This document shows, piece by piece, positions 1 to 5,050 of a stretch of DNA of 5,050 nucleotides. Each line of letters opens with the position of its first letter. Position 1 is the first letter of the stretch. The stretch is taken from NCBI GenBank assembly GCA_003561835.1, contig PWVN01000102.1:1-5050 (forward strand), given 5' to 3'. Under the pieces are notes generated by a model. That model saw nothing but the letters and a program-made list of their open reading frames with translations. It was not told the origin of the DNA and ran no database searches. Source of the stretch: Syntrophomonadaceae bacterium (GTDB lineage Bacteria > Bacillota > Dethiobacteria > PWVN01). The translations under genes and the position numbers were made by a program.

Positions 1-83
1 ACCTCCTCCAGGCCGCCGCCCTCCTGGAAGGCATGCTATCCTTTCCGGGCCTTGCCCGGGATGCAGGGGAGGGACGAGGATGA
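1..83 (+). CDS. gatA: Probable 3' end of gatA (amidotransferase subunit A), partial
   Basis: An open frame enters from the left edge (first full codon at base 3) and ends at a TGA at 81-83, overlapping the gatB start in an ATGA arrangement typical of translationally coupled genes. The visible 26 residues begin LLQAAALLEG, which resembles the last helix of amidase-family GatA proteins; the remaining tail is not distinctive. Codons in the first half strongly prefer G or C at the third position, as in gatB. GatA is the glutaminase subunit that releases ammonia for GatB. The assignment rests mainly on the position directly before gatB and on the overlap, since the fragment lacks the catalytic Lys-Ser-Ser part. 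Another upstream gene cannot be excluded. Confidence 0.55.
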   Translation, partial: LLQAAALLEGMLSFPGLARDAGEGRG

Positions 84-1525
84 AGGCAGAGTTTGAACCC
101 GTCATGGGGCTGGAGATCCATGTGGAACTGCGGACCCAAACCAAGCTCTTCTGCGGCTGCTCCACCGCCTTCGGCGGGGAGCCCAATACCCGGGTCTGCC
201 CCGTCTGCCTGGGCCTGCCCGGCCACCGGCCCCTGCTGAACCGGAAGGCCGTAGAATTTGCCACCAAGGCTGCCCTGGCCCTGAACTGCCGGGTGGCTTC
301 CCATACCACCTTCGACCGCAAGAACTATTTCTACTGCGACCTCCCCAAGGGCTACCAGATCTCCCAGTTCTTCTATCCCATGGGGACGGACGGGTATGTG
401 GATATCCAAATCGACGGCCGCGACCGCCGCATCGGCCTGCGCCAGATCCACCTGGAAGAGGATACGGGGAAACTCCTCCACTCAGGCAGCATCGTGGAGG
501 CGGGTTTCAGCCGGGTGGACTTCAACCGGGCCGGGGTCCCGTTGATCGAAATCGTCACCCAGCCCGATATCCGCTCGGCGGAGGAGGCCAAACTATTCCT
601 GCAAAAGCTTAGGTCCATCCTCCTGTACACGGGCATCTCCGACTGCAAGATGGAAGAGGGCTCCATGCGCTGCGACGCCAACGTCAGCCTGCGGCCCGCC
701 GGCAGCCGGGAGCTCTTCAACAAGGCGGAGCTTAAGAACATGAACTCCTTCCGCTCGGTGCAGCGGGGCATCGAATACGAGATAAGGCGCCAGGGCAAAG
801 TACTGAAAAAAGGCGGCGGGGTCATCCCGGAAACCCGCCACTTCGATGAGGCCAAGGGGACCACCAGGGCCATGCGCAGCAAGTTTGCCGCCGCCGACTA
901 CCGCTGCTTCCCCGACCCCAACGTCCCACCCCTGGAAGTGGCGGAGGAATGGGTAGAGGAAATCCGGGAAACCCTGCCGGAGTTACCTGACGCCCGCTAC
1001 CACCGGTTCCTGGGCCTGGGCCTGCCCGCCTATGATGCGGAGGTCCTCACTGCCGGCAAGGAGCTGGCGGACTATTTCGATGCCGCCCTGGCCCACTACA
1101 GCAACCCCAAAACCCTGAGCAACTGGCTGATGGGGGATTTCCTGGGGCTGCTCAATGCCGCCAACCTGGAAGTCTCCCAATGCAAGGTGGCTCCCCAGGA
1201 CCTGGGTCGGCTCTTGCGCCTCATGGATGAAGGTACCATCAGCGGCAAGATCGCCAAAGAGGTGTTTGCCGATATGTTTGCCACGGGGAAGGAGCCCCAA
1301 ACCCTCATCCAGGAGAAGGGGCTCACCCAGATCAGCGATGCGGGGGAACTGGAAAAGCTGGCGGAGGAGGTCCTGAGCAAGAATCCGGTCAGCGTCAGCG
1401 ATTTTAAAAAGGGCAAGGAGAAGGCCCTGGGTTTCCTGGTGGGCCAGATTATGAAGGCCACCCGGGGCAAGGCCAATCCCCAGCTGGCCAACGAGATCCT
1501 GCGCAGGAAATTACAGGAGCTCTAG
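80..1525 (+). CDS. gatB: Aspartyl/glutamyl-tRNA(Asn/Gln) amidotransferase subunit B
   Basis: GatB binds mischarged Glu-tRNA(Gln) or Asp-tRNA(Asn), activates the side chain with ATP and Mg2+, and amidates it with ammonia channelled from GatA. At 481 residues it has normal family length. Visible signatures are MGLEIHVEL (9-17), a zinc-site pattern C25-x-C27 with C40-x-x-C43, DRKNYFY (79-85) and DLPKGYQISQ (87-96), HLEEDTGK (124-131), DFNRAGVPLIEIV (147-159), MEEGSMRCDAN (191-201), and a C-terminal helical/YqeY-like tRNA-binding tail with GFLVGQIMKATRGKANPQL. All four zinc-type cysteines are kept, unlike in S. aureus GatB. Two odd residues are C86, where the S. aureus and Thermus proteins have Pro, and C276 in YRCFP, where Tyr is usual. 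The ATG at 80 is preceded by GGGGAGGG (66-73) at a good distance. The gene is not interrupted. Confidence 0.97.
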   Translation: MKAEFEPVMGLEIHVELRTQTKLFCGCSTAFGGEPNTRVCPVCLGLPGHRPLLNRKAVEFATKAALALNCRVASHTTFDRKNYFYCDLPKGYQISQFFYPMGTDGYVDIQIDGRDRRIGLRQIHLEEDTGKLLHSGSIVEAGFSRVDFNRAGVPLIEIVTQPDIRSAEEAKLFLQKLRSILLYTGISDCKMEEGSMRCDANVSLRPAGSRELFNKAELKNMNSFRSVQRGIEYEIRRQGKVLKKGGGVIPETRHFDEAKGTTRAMRSKFAAADYRCFPDPNVPPLEVAEEWVEEIRETLPELPDARYHRFLGLGLPAYDAEVLTAGKELADYFDAALAHYSNPKTLSNWLMGDFLGLLNAANLEVSQCKVAPQDLGRLLRLMDEGTISGKIAKEVFADMFATGKEPQTLIQEKGLTQISDAGELEKLAEEVLSKNPVSVSDFKKGKEKALGFLVGQIMKATRGKANPQLANEILRRKLQEL

Positions 1526-1537
1526 GACAAGAAGATT

Positions 1538-1543
1538 GGAGGG
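1538..1543 (+). promoter_or_regulatory. Ribosome binding site fixing the start of the small membrane protein gene
   Basis: GGAGGG ends 7 bases before the ATG at 1551. The longer frame would begin at a TTG at 1536, but that codon lies directly against this Shine-Dalgarno site, so the extra five residues would be encoded by the binding site itself. The ATG at 1551 is therefore preferred. Confidence 0.8.
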
Positions 1544-1550
1544 ACGGATC

Positions 1551-1787
1551 ATGACCTTTTTCAAATACCTGGGATACGGGTGGTTCATCCTCCTGGCCGC
1601 CATCCTGGCCAACGGGGCCGTCAAGCAGCTGGGGGGCACCACCTGGTATGATTACATCGGGAACATGCCCAAAGTTGGGGTAAAAGCCGCCACGGCATCC
1701 TTGAACCCCCTGGAAGCCCTCTTCCTCTTCGTCCTCTACCCCGGCCTCTTCGGCCTGATCGTCTATATGGCCGTGTCCCGGAACTGA
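1551..1787 (+). CDS. Small two-helix membrane protein of unknown function
   Basis: This 78-residue protein starts at an ATG 25 bases after gatB and ahead of the shared terminator, so it is probably cotranscribed with gatB. It has a hydrophobic segment at about residues 6-24 (GYGWFILLAAILANGAV) and a second at about 54-76 (LEALFLFVLYPGLFGLIVY). A short loop between them contains LGGTTWYDYIG, and the protein ends in a basic SRN. With two helices and no cysteine, enzyme motif or signal cleavage site, it looks like an integral membrane protein with both ends on the same side. The TTWYDY stretch is reminiscent, from memory, of small conserved two-helix proteins with a TWYDF-like motif; I cannot name a family with certainty. 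No functional link to tRNA amidation is evident. The good ribosome binding site and the placement between gatB and the terminator support a real gene. Confidence 0.8.
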   Translation: MTFFKYLGYGWFILLAAILANGAVKQLGGTTWYDYIGNMPKVGVKAATASLNPLEALFLFVLYPGLFGLIVYMAVSRN

Positions 1788-1844
1788 CGGGCCGGGAGGA
1801 GCAAGGCGGAGAGCAGGGCCGGGGGACTCCCGCGCCGCTGTAAC

Positions 1845-1884
1845 AAACCAGGGGGGCTTCTCGCAAGCCCCCCTGGTTTTTTTT
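1845..1884 (+). terminator. Rho-independent terminator of the gat transcription unit
   Basis: The arms AAACCAGGGGGGCTT (1845-1859) and AAGCCCCCCTGGTTT (1865-1879) are perfectly complementary around the 5-base loop CTCGC. Counting only the 12-pair GC-rich core (1848-1859 with 1865-1876), the stem is followed at once by eight T (1877-1884). The long T run on this side only marks it as a + strand terminator, 57 bases after the small membrane protein gene. It separates the gat unit from the CotH gene. Confidence 0.96.
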
Positions 1885-1900
1885 GCCTGTCCCGGGTCGA

Positions 1901-1973
1901 AAGCGCAAATAATGTCTTATGTTTTCTTAATAAATGTAGGAATTCCCCGTTTTCGGTAGAATCATAAGATAAT
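1901..1973 (+). promoter_or_regulatory. AT-rich presumptive promoter/operator region of the CotH gene
   Basis: This block is clearly richer in A and T than its surroundings and lies between the terminator and the CotH gene, where a promoter is required. It contains TAGAAT (1957-1962), which matches the vegetative -10 at five of six bases, and CATAAGATA (1963-1971), which fits the sporulation sigma-K -10 pattern CATANNNTA. Neither has a convincing -35 at the right distance. An inverted repeat, TCTTATG (1915-1921) and CATAAGA (1963-1969), flanks the centre and could be an operator. The position is well supported; the exact start site and sigma factor are not. Confidence 0.4.
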
Positions 1974-1994
1974 GTCGGCGATTTCATGCCGGCA
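1973..1994 (+). other. Leader hairpin upstream of the CotH gene ribosome binding site
   Basis: TGTCGGCG (1973-1980) can pair with TGCCGGCA (1987-1994) in an 8-pair stem including two G-T pairs, with the 6-base loop ATTTCA. It ends about 14 bases before the Shine-Dalgarno core. If transcription starts in the AT-rich block, the hairpin would be near the 5' end of the messenger and might affect stability or translation. There is no T run after it, so it is not a terminator. Confidence 0.4.
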
Positions 1995-2007
1995 AAAAGG
2001 CCGAGGG

Positions 2008-2015
2008 GGGAGGGG
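2008..2015 (+). promoter_or_regulatory. Ribosome binding site supporting the GTG start of the CotH gene
   Basis: GGGAGGGG sits inside a 13-base purine run (2003-2015); its GGAGG core (2009-2013) ends 7 bases before the GTG at 2021. A second in-frame GTG at 2048 would give a shorter signal peptide n-region but has only weak GGGA-type sequence before it, so 2021 is preferred. Confidence 0.75.
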
Positions 2016-2020
2016 CTTAC

Positions 2021-4990
2021 GTGGCCCGGTTTGAACGGGAAACCTATGTGAAAAAAAGTGTGGGAATCCGGCATCTGGCCCTTCTCGTCGCCCTGCTGCT
2101 GGCCCTGGTTTTTTTGCTGAGCGGGCGGACCTTCCATGCCCAGGCGGTCATCCTCAACGAGTATATGGCCAGCAACCGCTCCGCCCTGGCCGATGAGGAC
2201 GGGGATTTCCCCGATTGGGTGGAGCTAAAGAACACGGGCCCTGCGGAGGTGGACCTGGAGGGGTACTGGCTCTCCGACGACCCCACCAACCCCTTGAAAT
2301 GGAGCTTCCCCGCCGTCGCCCTTGCACCCGGGGAGTACCTCCTCCTCTTCCTGTCGGGTAAAGACCGGAGGGACCCGGAGGGGCCCCGCCTCCATGCCAA
2401 CTTCCGGCTGAGGGCTCAAGGGGAAACCCTGGTCCTGAGCACCCCCGATGGCCGCATCGTGGACAGCGTGGAAACGGGGGAGATGCTCTCCAACATCTCC
2501 CGGGGACGAAGGCCGGGGCAAAAGGAGGAGTGGGTATATTTCCTTAAGCCCACTCCGGGAGAGGAAAACACTACGGCAGCCTACCTGGAGATTCCCCGGG
2601 AGCGGGAAGAGGATTCCCCTGTGTACCTTAACGAGTTCATGACTTCCAACCGGACATCCATCGCCGATGAAGACGGCGACCTGTCCGATTGGATTGAAAT
2701 CCACAACTCGGGGGATTCCCCTGTCAACCTGGAAGGGTACTGGATATCCGACAAGGAGAATGACCCCTTCAAATGGAGGTTCCCGAACCGGGAAATCGGG
2801 GCGGGGGAGTTCCTGGTAATCTTCGCCTCGGGAAAAGACCGGTCGGGCCCGGAGGGTGCCCTCCATACGAATTTCAAATTAAATGACCGGGATGACACCC
2901 TGGTGTTCCGAAACCCTGTGGGACAGGTCATCGATGAAATCCTCATCCGGAACATGCATCCCGACGTTTCCTTCGGGCGGCAGCACAACCTGGAGCCCTG
3001 GCTCTATTTCCCCCTGCCCACCCCGGGGGAATCCAACTACACCCAGGGGTTTGATTACCTGTCGGGAAAGGAGCTCAAACAGAGCCACAACCTCAGCATC
3101 AATGAGGCCATGGCCTTGAACCACACCACCCTTCGGGACGAAAACGGCGACTATCCCGACTGGATCGAACTTTACAATTCCGGGGATAAGGCCGTCAATC
3201 TGGCCGGTTACGGGCTCTCCGACAGGGCCGCTGACCCTTTTCGCTGGGAGTTCCCGGAAATCTTCCTGGAACCCGGCGACTATCTGCTGGTCTTTGCCTC
3301 GGGGAAGGACCGGGCCTCTGCCGGTGCCCCCTACCTGCACACCAACTTCAAGGTGAGGGTCCAGGGGGAAACCCTATACCTCAGCCACCCCTCGGGGCTG
3401 GTAATCGACCGGCTGGCCACGGGGATGCAGTCCCCCGACCTGTCCGTGGGGAGGCCCCCGGGGGACCCGGAGGGACGGGTCTTTTTTACAGAGCCCACCC
3501 CCGGGGCGGCCAACGAAAGCGAGCCGGTGCTGGCCTACGCCCCCCCTCCCCTCTTCTCCGAGCCGGGGGGTTTTTACGGGGAGGCCGTAACCCTCTCCCT
3601 CTCGCCGGCCCCCGGGGCCGGCGAGGCAGAGATCCGCTATACCCTGGACGGGAAGGAGCCCGATGAAGGCTCCCCCCTGTACCCGGGGCCCCTTACCCTG
3701 GAAAAAACCACCGTCGTGCGGGCCCGGGCCTTTGCCCCGGGGAGGCTTCCAAGCCCCGCCGTCAACCATACCTTTTTGATCGGTGAAAACACCACCCTGC
3801 CCGTCCTCTCCGTCATGATGGACCCCGCCGACCTGTGGGACCCGCGGACGGGAATCTACGTCAGGGGCTACGGCGCTTCCGCCGAATTCCCTTACGTGGG
3901 GGCAAATTTCTGGAAGGATTGGGAGAAGCCCATCCATTTCCAGTTCTTCGAAGCCGACGGCACCCCGGGGTATGCCATGGATGCGGGCATCAAAGTCGGC
4001 GGCCAGTACAGCCGGGCCATGGGCCAAAAGACCCTGAATATCTTTGCCCGCAGCCGTTACGGGTCCAGCGTCATGGAATACCCCTTTTTCCCCGACAGCC
4101 CCCTGACCACCTTCAAGGCCCTGACCCTGCGGACCTCCGGCCAGGACGCCGTTCTGAGCCGGATCCGGGATACCCTGATGAGCAGCCTCCTGGAGGATAC
4201 GGACCTGGACTACCAGAACTACCGCTTTGCCGTCCTCTTCCTGAACGGGGAATACTGGGGCGTCTACGACATCCGGGAGAGGATCAACAAGTACTACATC
4301 GCCTACAAGCACGACGTGGACCCGGAGAAGGTGGACCTGCTGCAGGCCAACAGCCGGGTCCGGGCGGGGAGCAACAGGGATTACCTGGAAATGCGGGATT
4401 ATATCGTCAAAAACGACATGCGCCGGGCGGAGCACTACGAGTACATCAAGACCCGGATGGATGTGGAAAACTTCATGGATTACTGGATCGCCCAGATCTA
4501 CTTCGCCAACACCGACAGCGCCAATATCCGCTTCTGGAAAGAGCAGGGCGATGAGGGCCGCTGGCGCTGGATCGTCTACGATACCGACTGGGGTTTTTTC
4601 GATGTCAACCACAACACCCTGGCCTATGTGACCAACCCGGTGGGGACGGGCTACGGCCGTAACCTGTCCACGGCCATCCTGGTTAATCTGCTGAAAAACG
4701 AGGAGTTCAAGGAAGAGTTTATCCGCCGCTTTGCCTATCACATGAACCACACCTTTGAGCAGGAAAGAGTCCTTACGCGAATTGACGATATGGCAGCAGA
4801 AATCGCGGAGGAGATGAAGAGGCACGTGGTACGCTGGCCCCAGGGGGGCACCTACACCAGTTGGGAGCGGCAGGTTCAGCGCCTGCGAAACTTTGCCAAC
4901 CGGCGCCACGACATCTTGCTTTCATACGTTCAAAGATATTTTAACCTGAGCAACCAGGAAATGAGGATCTTCGATGCCTGGACTGGTTGA
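2021..4990 (+). CDS. Secreted CotH kinase-family protein with three LTD repeats
   Basis: This 989-residue protein begins with a Sec signal peptide: basic region to residue 18, hydrophobic core 19-34, probable cleavage after A42 in FHAQA. Three lamin-tail domains follow (about 43-152, 200-310, 357-468), each opening with a NE...D-x-D/N-G-D..DW(I/V)E motif and ending in a linker with PTPG. Residues 508-587 (IRYTLDGKEPDEGSPLY) resemble the chitobiase/hexosaminidase C-terminal or Fn3-associated domain. Residues 590-970 form a CotH domain: GGQYSRAMGQK (660-670) as likely nucleotide-loop region with K670, LFLNGEYWGVYDIRERIN (739-756), and the acidic pair ANTD (829-832) and YDTDWGF (853-859), which look like the catalytic and metal-binding aspartates. 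B. subtilis CotH is an atypical kinase of spore coat proteins; kinase activity here is inferred. No LPXTG, SLH or other wall anchor is visible, and there is no cysteine. It stands alone after a terminator. Substrate unknown. Confidence 0.92.
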   Translation: MARFERETYVKKSVGIRHLALLVALLLALVFLLSGRTFHAQAVILNEYMASNRSALADEDGDFPDWVELKNTGPAEVDLEGYWLSDDPTNPLKWSFPAVALAPGEYLLLFLSGKDRRDPEGPRLHANFRLRAQGETLVLSTPDGRIVDSVETGEMLSNISRGRRPGQKEEWVYFLKPTPGEENTTAAYLEIPREREEDSPVYLNEFMTSNRTSIADEDGDLSDWIEIHNSGDSPVNLEGYWISDKENDPFKWRFPNREIGAGEFLVIFASGKDRSGPEGALHTNFKLNDRDDTLVFRNPVGQVIDEILIRNMHPDVSFGRQHNLEPWLYFPLPTPGESNYTQGFDYLSGKELKQSHNLSINEAMALNHTTLRDENGDYPDWIELYNSGDKAVNLAGYGLSDRAADPFRWEFPEIFLEPGDYLLVFASGKDRASAGAPYLHTNFKVRVQGETLYLSHPSGLVIDRLATGMQSPDLSVGRPPGDPEGRVFFTEPTPGAANESEPVLAYAPPPLFSEPGGFYGEAVTLSLSPAPGAGEAEIRYTLDGKEPDEGSPLYPGPLTLEKTTVVRARAFAPGRLPSPAVNHTFLIGENTTLPVLSVMMDPADLWDPRTGIYVRGYGASAEFPYVGANFWKDWEKPIHFQFFEADGTPGYAMDAGIKVGGQYSRAMGQKTLNIFARSRYGSSVMEYPFFPDSPLTTFKALTLRTSGQDAVLSRIRDTLMSSLLEDTDLDYQNYRFAVLFLNGEYWGVYDIRERINKYYIAYKHDVDPEKVDLLQANSRVRAGSNRDYLEMRDYIVKNDMRRAEHYEYIKTRMDVENFMDYWIAQIYFANTDSANIRFWKEQGDEGRWRWIVYDTDWGFFDVNHNTLAYVTNPVGTGYGRNLSTAILVNLLKNEEFKEEFIRRFAYHMNHTFEQERVLTRIDDMAAEIAEEMKRHVVRWPQGGTYTSWERQVQRLRNFANRRHDILLSYVQRYFNLSNQEMRIFDAWTG
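2147..3520 (+). repeat. Three tandem in-frame LTD repeat units
   Basis: Units of about 142 residues lie at 2147-2575, 2621-3043 and 3092-3520, repeating every 157-158 codons. Each keeps the same order of landmarks: the D-x-D/N-G-D..DW(I/V)E loop (residues 58-68, 216-226, 373-383), GY.(L/I)SD, the FP strand, GKDR (113-116, 271-274, 428-431), an L(H/R)..NF-like strand, and a closing PTPG (177-180, 333-336, 492-495). The first 31 residues of units 1 and 2 share 19 identities. They look like old internal duplications that have diverged, since the DNA is not highly identical. Confidence 0.9.
3601..3625. repeat. Perfect GC-rich inverted repeat inside the CotH gene
   Basis: CTCGCCGGCC (3601-3610) and GGCCGGCGAG (3616-3625) are exact reverse complements around CCCGG, and one more C-G pair can form inside the loop. 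It encodes the proline/glycine/alanine-rich stretch SPAPGAGEA at the start of the chitobiase-like domain. No T run follows, so it is not a terminator. It may simply reflect GC-rich codon choice. Confidence 0.7.
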
Positions 4991-5007
4991 GCAGAAGGTG
5001 CTATGAT
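4979..5007 (+). promoter_or_regulatory. Candidate vegetative promoter with extended -10, for the next gene
   Basis: TGGACT (4979-4984) matches the -35 TTGACA at four of six bases. After a 17-base spacer comes TATGAT (5002-5007), five of six to TATAAT, preceded by TG one base earlier (4999-5000) as in an extended -10. The -35 lies within the last codons of the CotH gene. The element would drive the gene that starts near 5046, separately from or in addition to read-through. Confidence 0.5.
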
Positions 5008-5027
5008 AATACCCGGAAGTGTATAGG

Positions 5028-5033
5028 AAGGAG
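5028..5033 (+). promoter_or_regulatory. Ribosome binding site for the gene entering at the right edge
   Basis: AAGGAG lies in the purine run AGGAAGGAGAGAG, 12 bases before the ATG at 5046. The spacing is longer than usual, so the true start could be another codon just outside the window. Confidence 0.5.
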
Positions 5034-5045
5034 AGAGTAACAATT

Positions 5046-5050
5046 ATGTG
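5046..5050 (+). CDS. First codon of a downstream gene, partial
   Basis: An ATG followed by two bases is all that is visible. It is supported only by the ribosome binding site and candidate promoter before it. Nothing can be said about the product. It lies 55 bases after the CotH gene on the same strand, with no terminator between them, so the two may share transcripts. Confidence 0.35.

Noticed and set aside
373..882. Open frames on the - strand inside gatB
   Set aside because: gatB is unambiguous over this stretch and the antisense translations show no family features.
1536..1550. TTG start giving five extra residues for the small membrane protein
   Set aside because: The TTG lies directly against the GGAGGG binding site that serves the ATG at 1551.
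1820..1832. Small hairpin CGGG-GGACT-CCCG before the terminator
   Set aside because: Only four pairs, no T run, and the perfect terminator begins just after it.
2048..2050. Alternative GTG start for the CotH protein
   Set aside because: It would still give a good signal peptide, but it lacks a strong ribosome binding site, whereas 2021 has an excellent one.
2147..3520. The repeats as a mobile element or CRISPR array
   Set aside because: They are long, in-frame, diverged protein-domain duplications with no short identical direct repeats or spacers.
3835..4554. 239-codon + strand frame overlapping the CotH domain
   Set aside because: It is a shifted reading of the CotH coding sequence, rich in Pro, Gly and Arg, with no domain; the CotH frame holds all the recognisable motifs.
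3374..4909. Long open frame of 511 codons on the - strand inside the CotH gene
   Set aside because: It is antisense to clear domain-encoding sequence, its translation is low-complexity V/G/P/H-rich, and no domain is recognisable. Long antisense frames are expected opposite GC-rich codons.
4990..5002. AGCA-GAAGG-TGCT hairpin after the CotH stop as a possible terminator
   Set aside because: The stem is only four pairs and is followed by ATGATAAT rather than a T run; the sequence is better read as part of a promoter.

Overview
The window is a high-GC bacterial segment (roughly 60% GC by eye) with all genes on the + strand. GatB sequence, strong G-rich Shine-Dalgarno sites, the gatA-gatB order and a CotH-family protein suggest a Bacillota lineage, perhaps an anaerobic and spore-forming Clostridia-type organism. 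That placement is inference; no rRNA or other decisive marker is present.

Layout. Bases 1-83 are probably the 3' end of gatA, whose stop overlaps the start of gatB. A complete gatB (80-1525) follows, then a 78-residue two-helix membrane protein of unknown function (1551-1787). A strong intrinsic terminator (1845-1884) closes this first transcription unit. The 233-base gap at 1788-2020 also holds an AT-rich probable promoter block with an imperfect inverted repeat, a leader hairpin and a very G-rich ribosome binding site. The rest is one large gene (2021-4990) for an exported 989-residue protein: signal peptide, three tandem lamin-tail (LTD) repeats, a chitobiase/hexosaminidase C-terminal-like beta domain and a C-terminal CotH kinase-like domain. 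The last 60 bases appear to hold a promoter, a ribosome binding site and the first codon of another gene.

How the genes work together. The first unit belongs to the GatCAB amidotransferase, which makes Gln-tRNA(Gln) and/or Asn-tRNA(Asn) by transamidation; the membrane protein rides along with no evident link. The second unit is independent. Its product should act outside the membrane, on the cell surface or on a spore or envelope layer, as a probable atypical protein kinase held in place by its beta-sandwich repeats. This LTD/CotH protein is the most interesting object here; its substrate cannot be read from the window, and the gene starting at 5046 is the best place to look for a partner.
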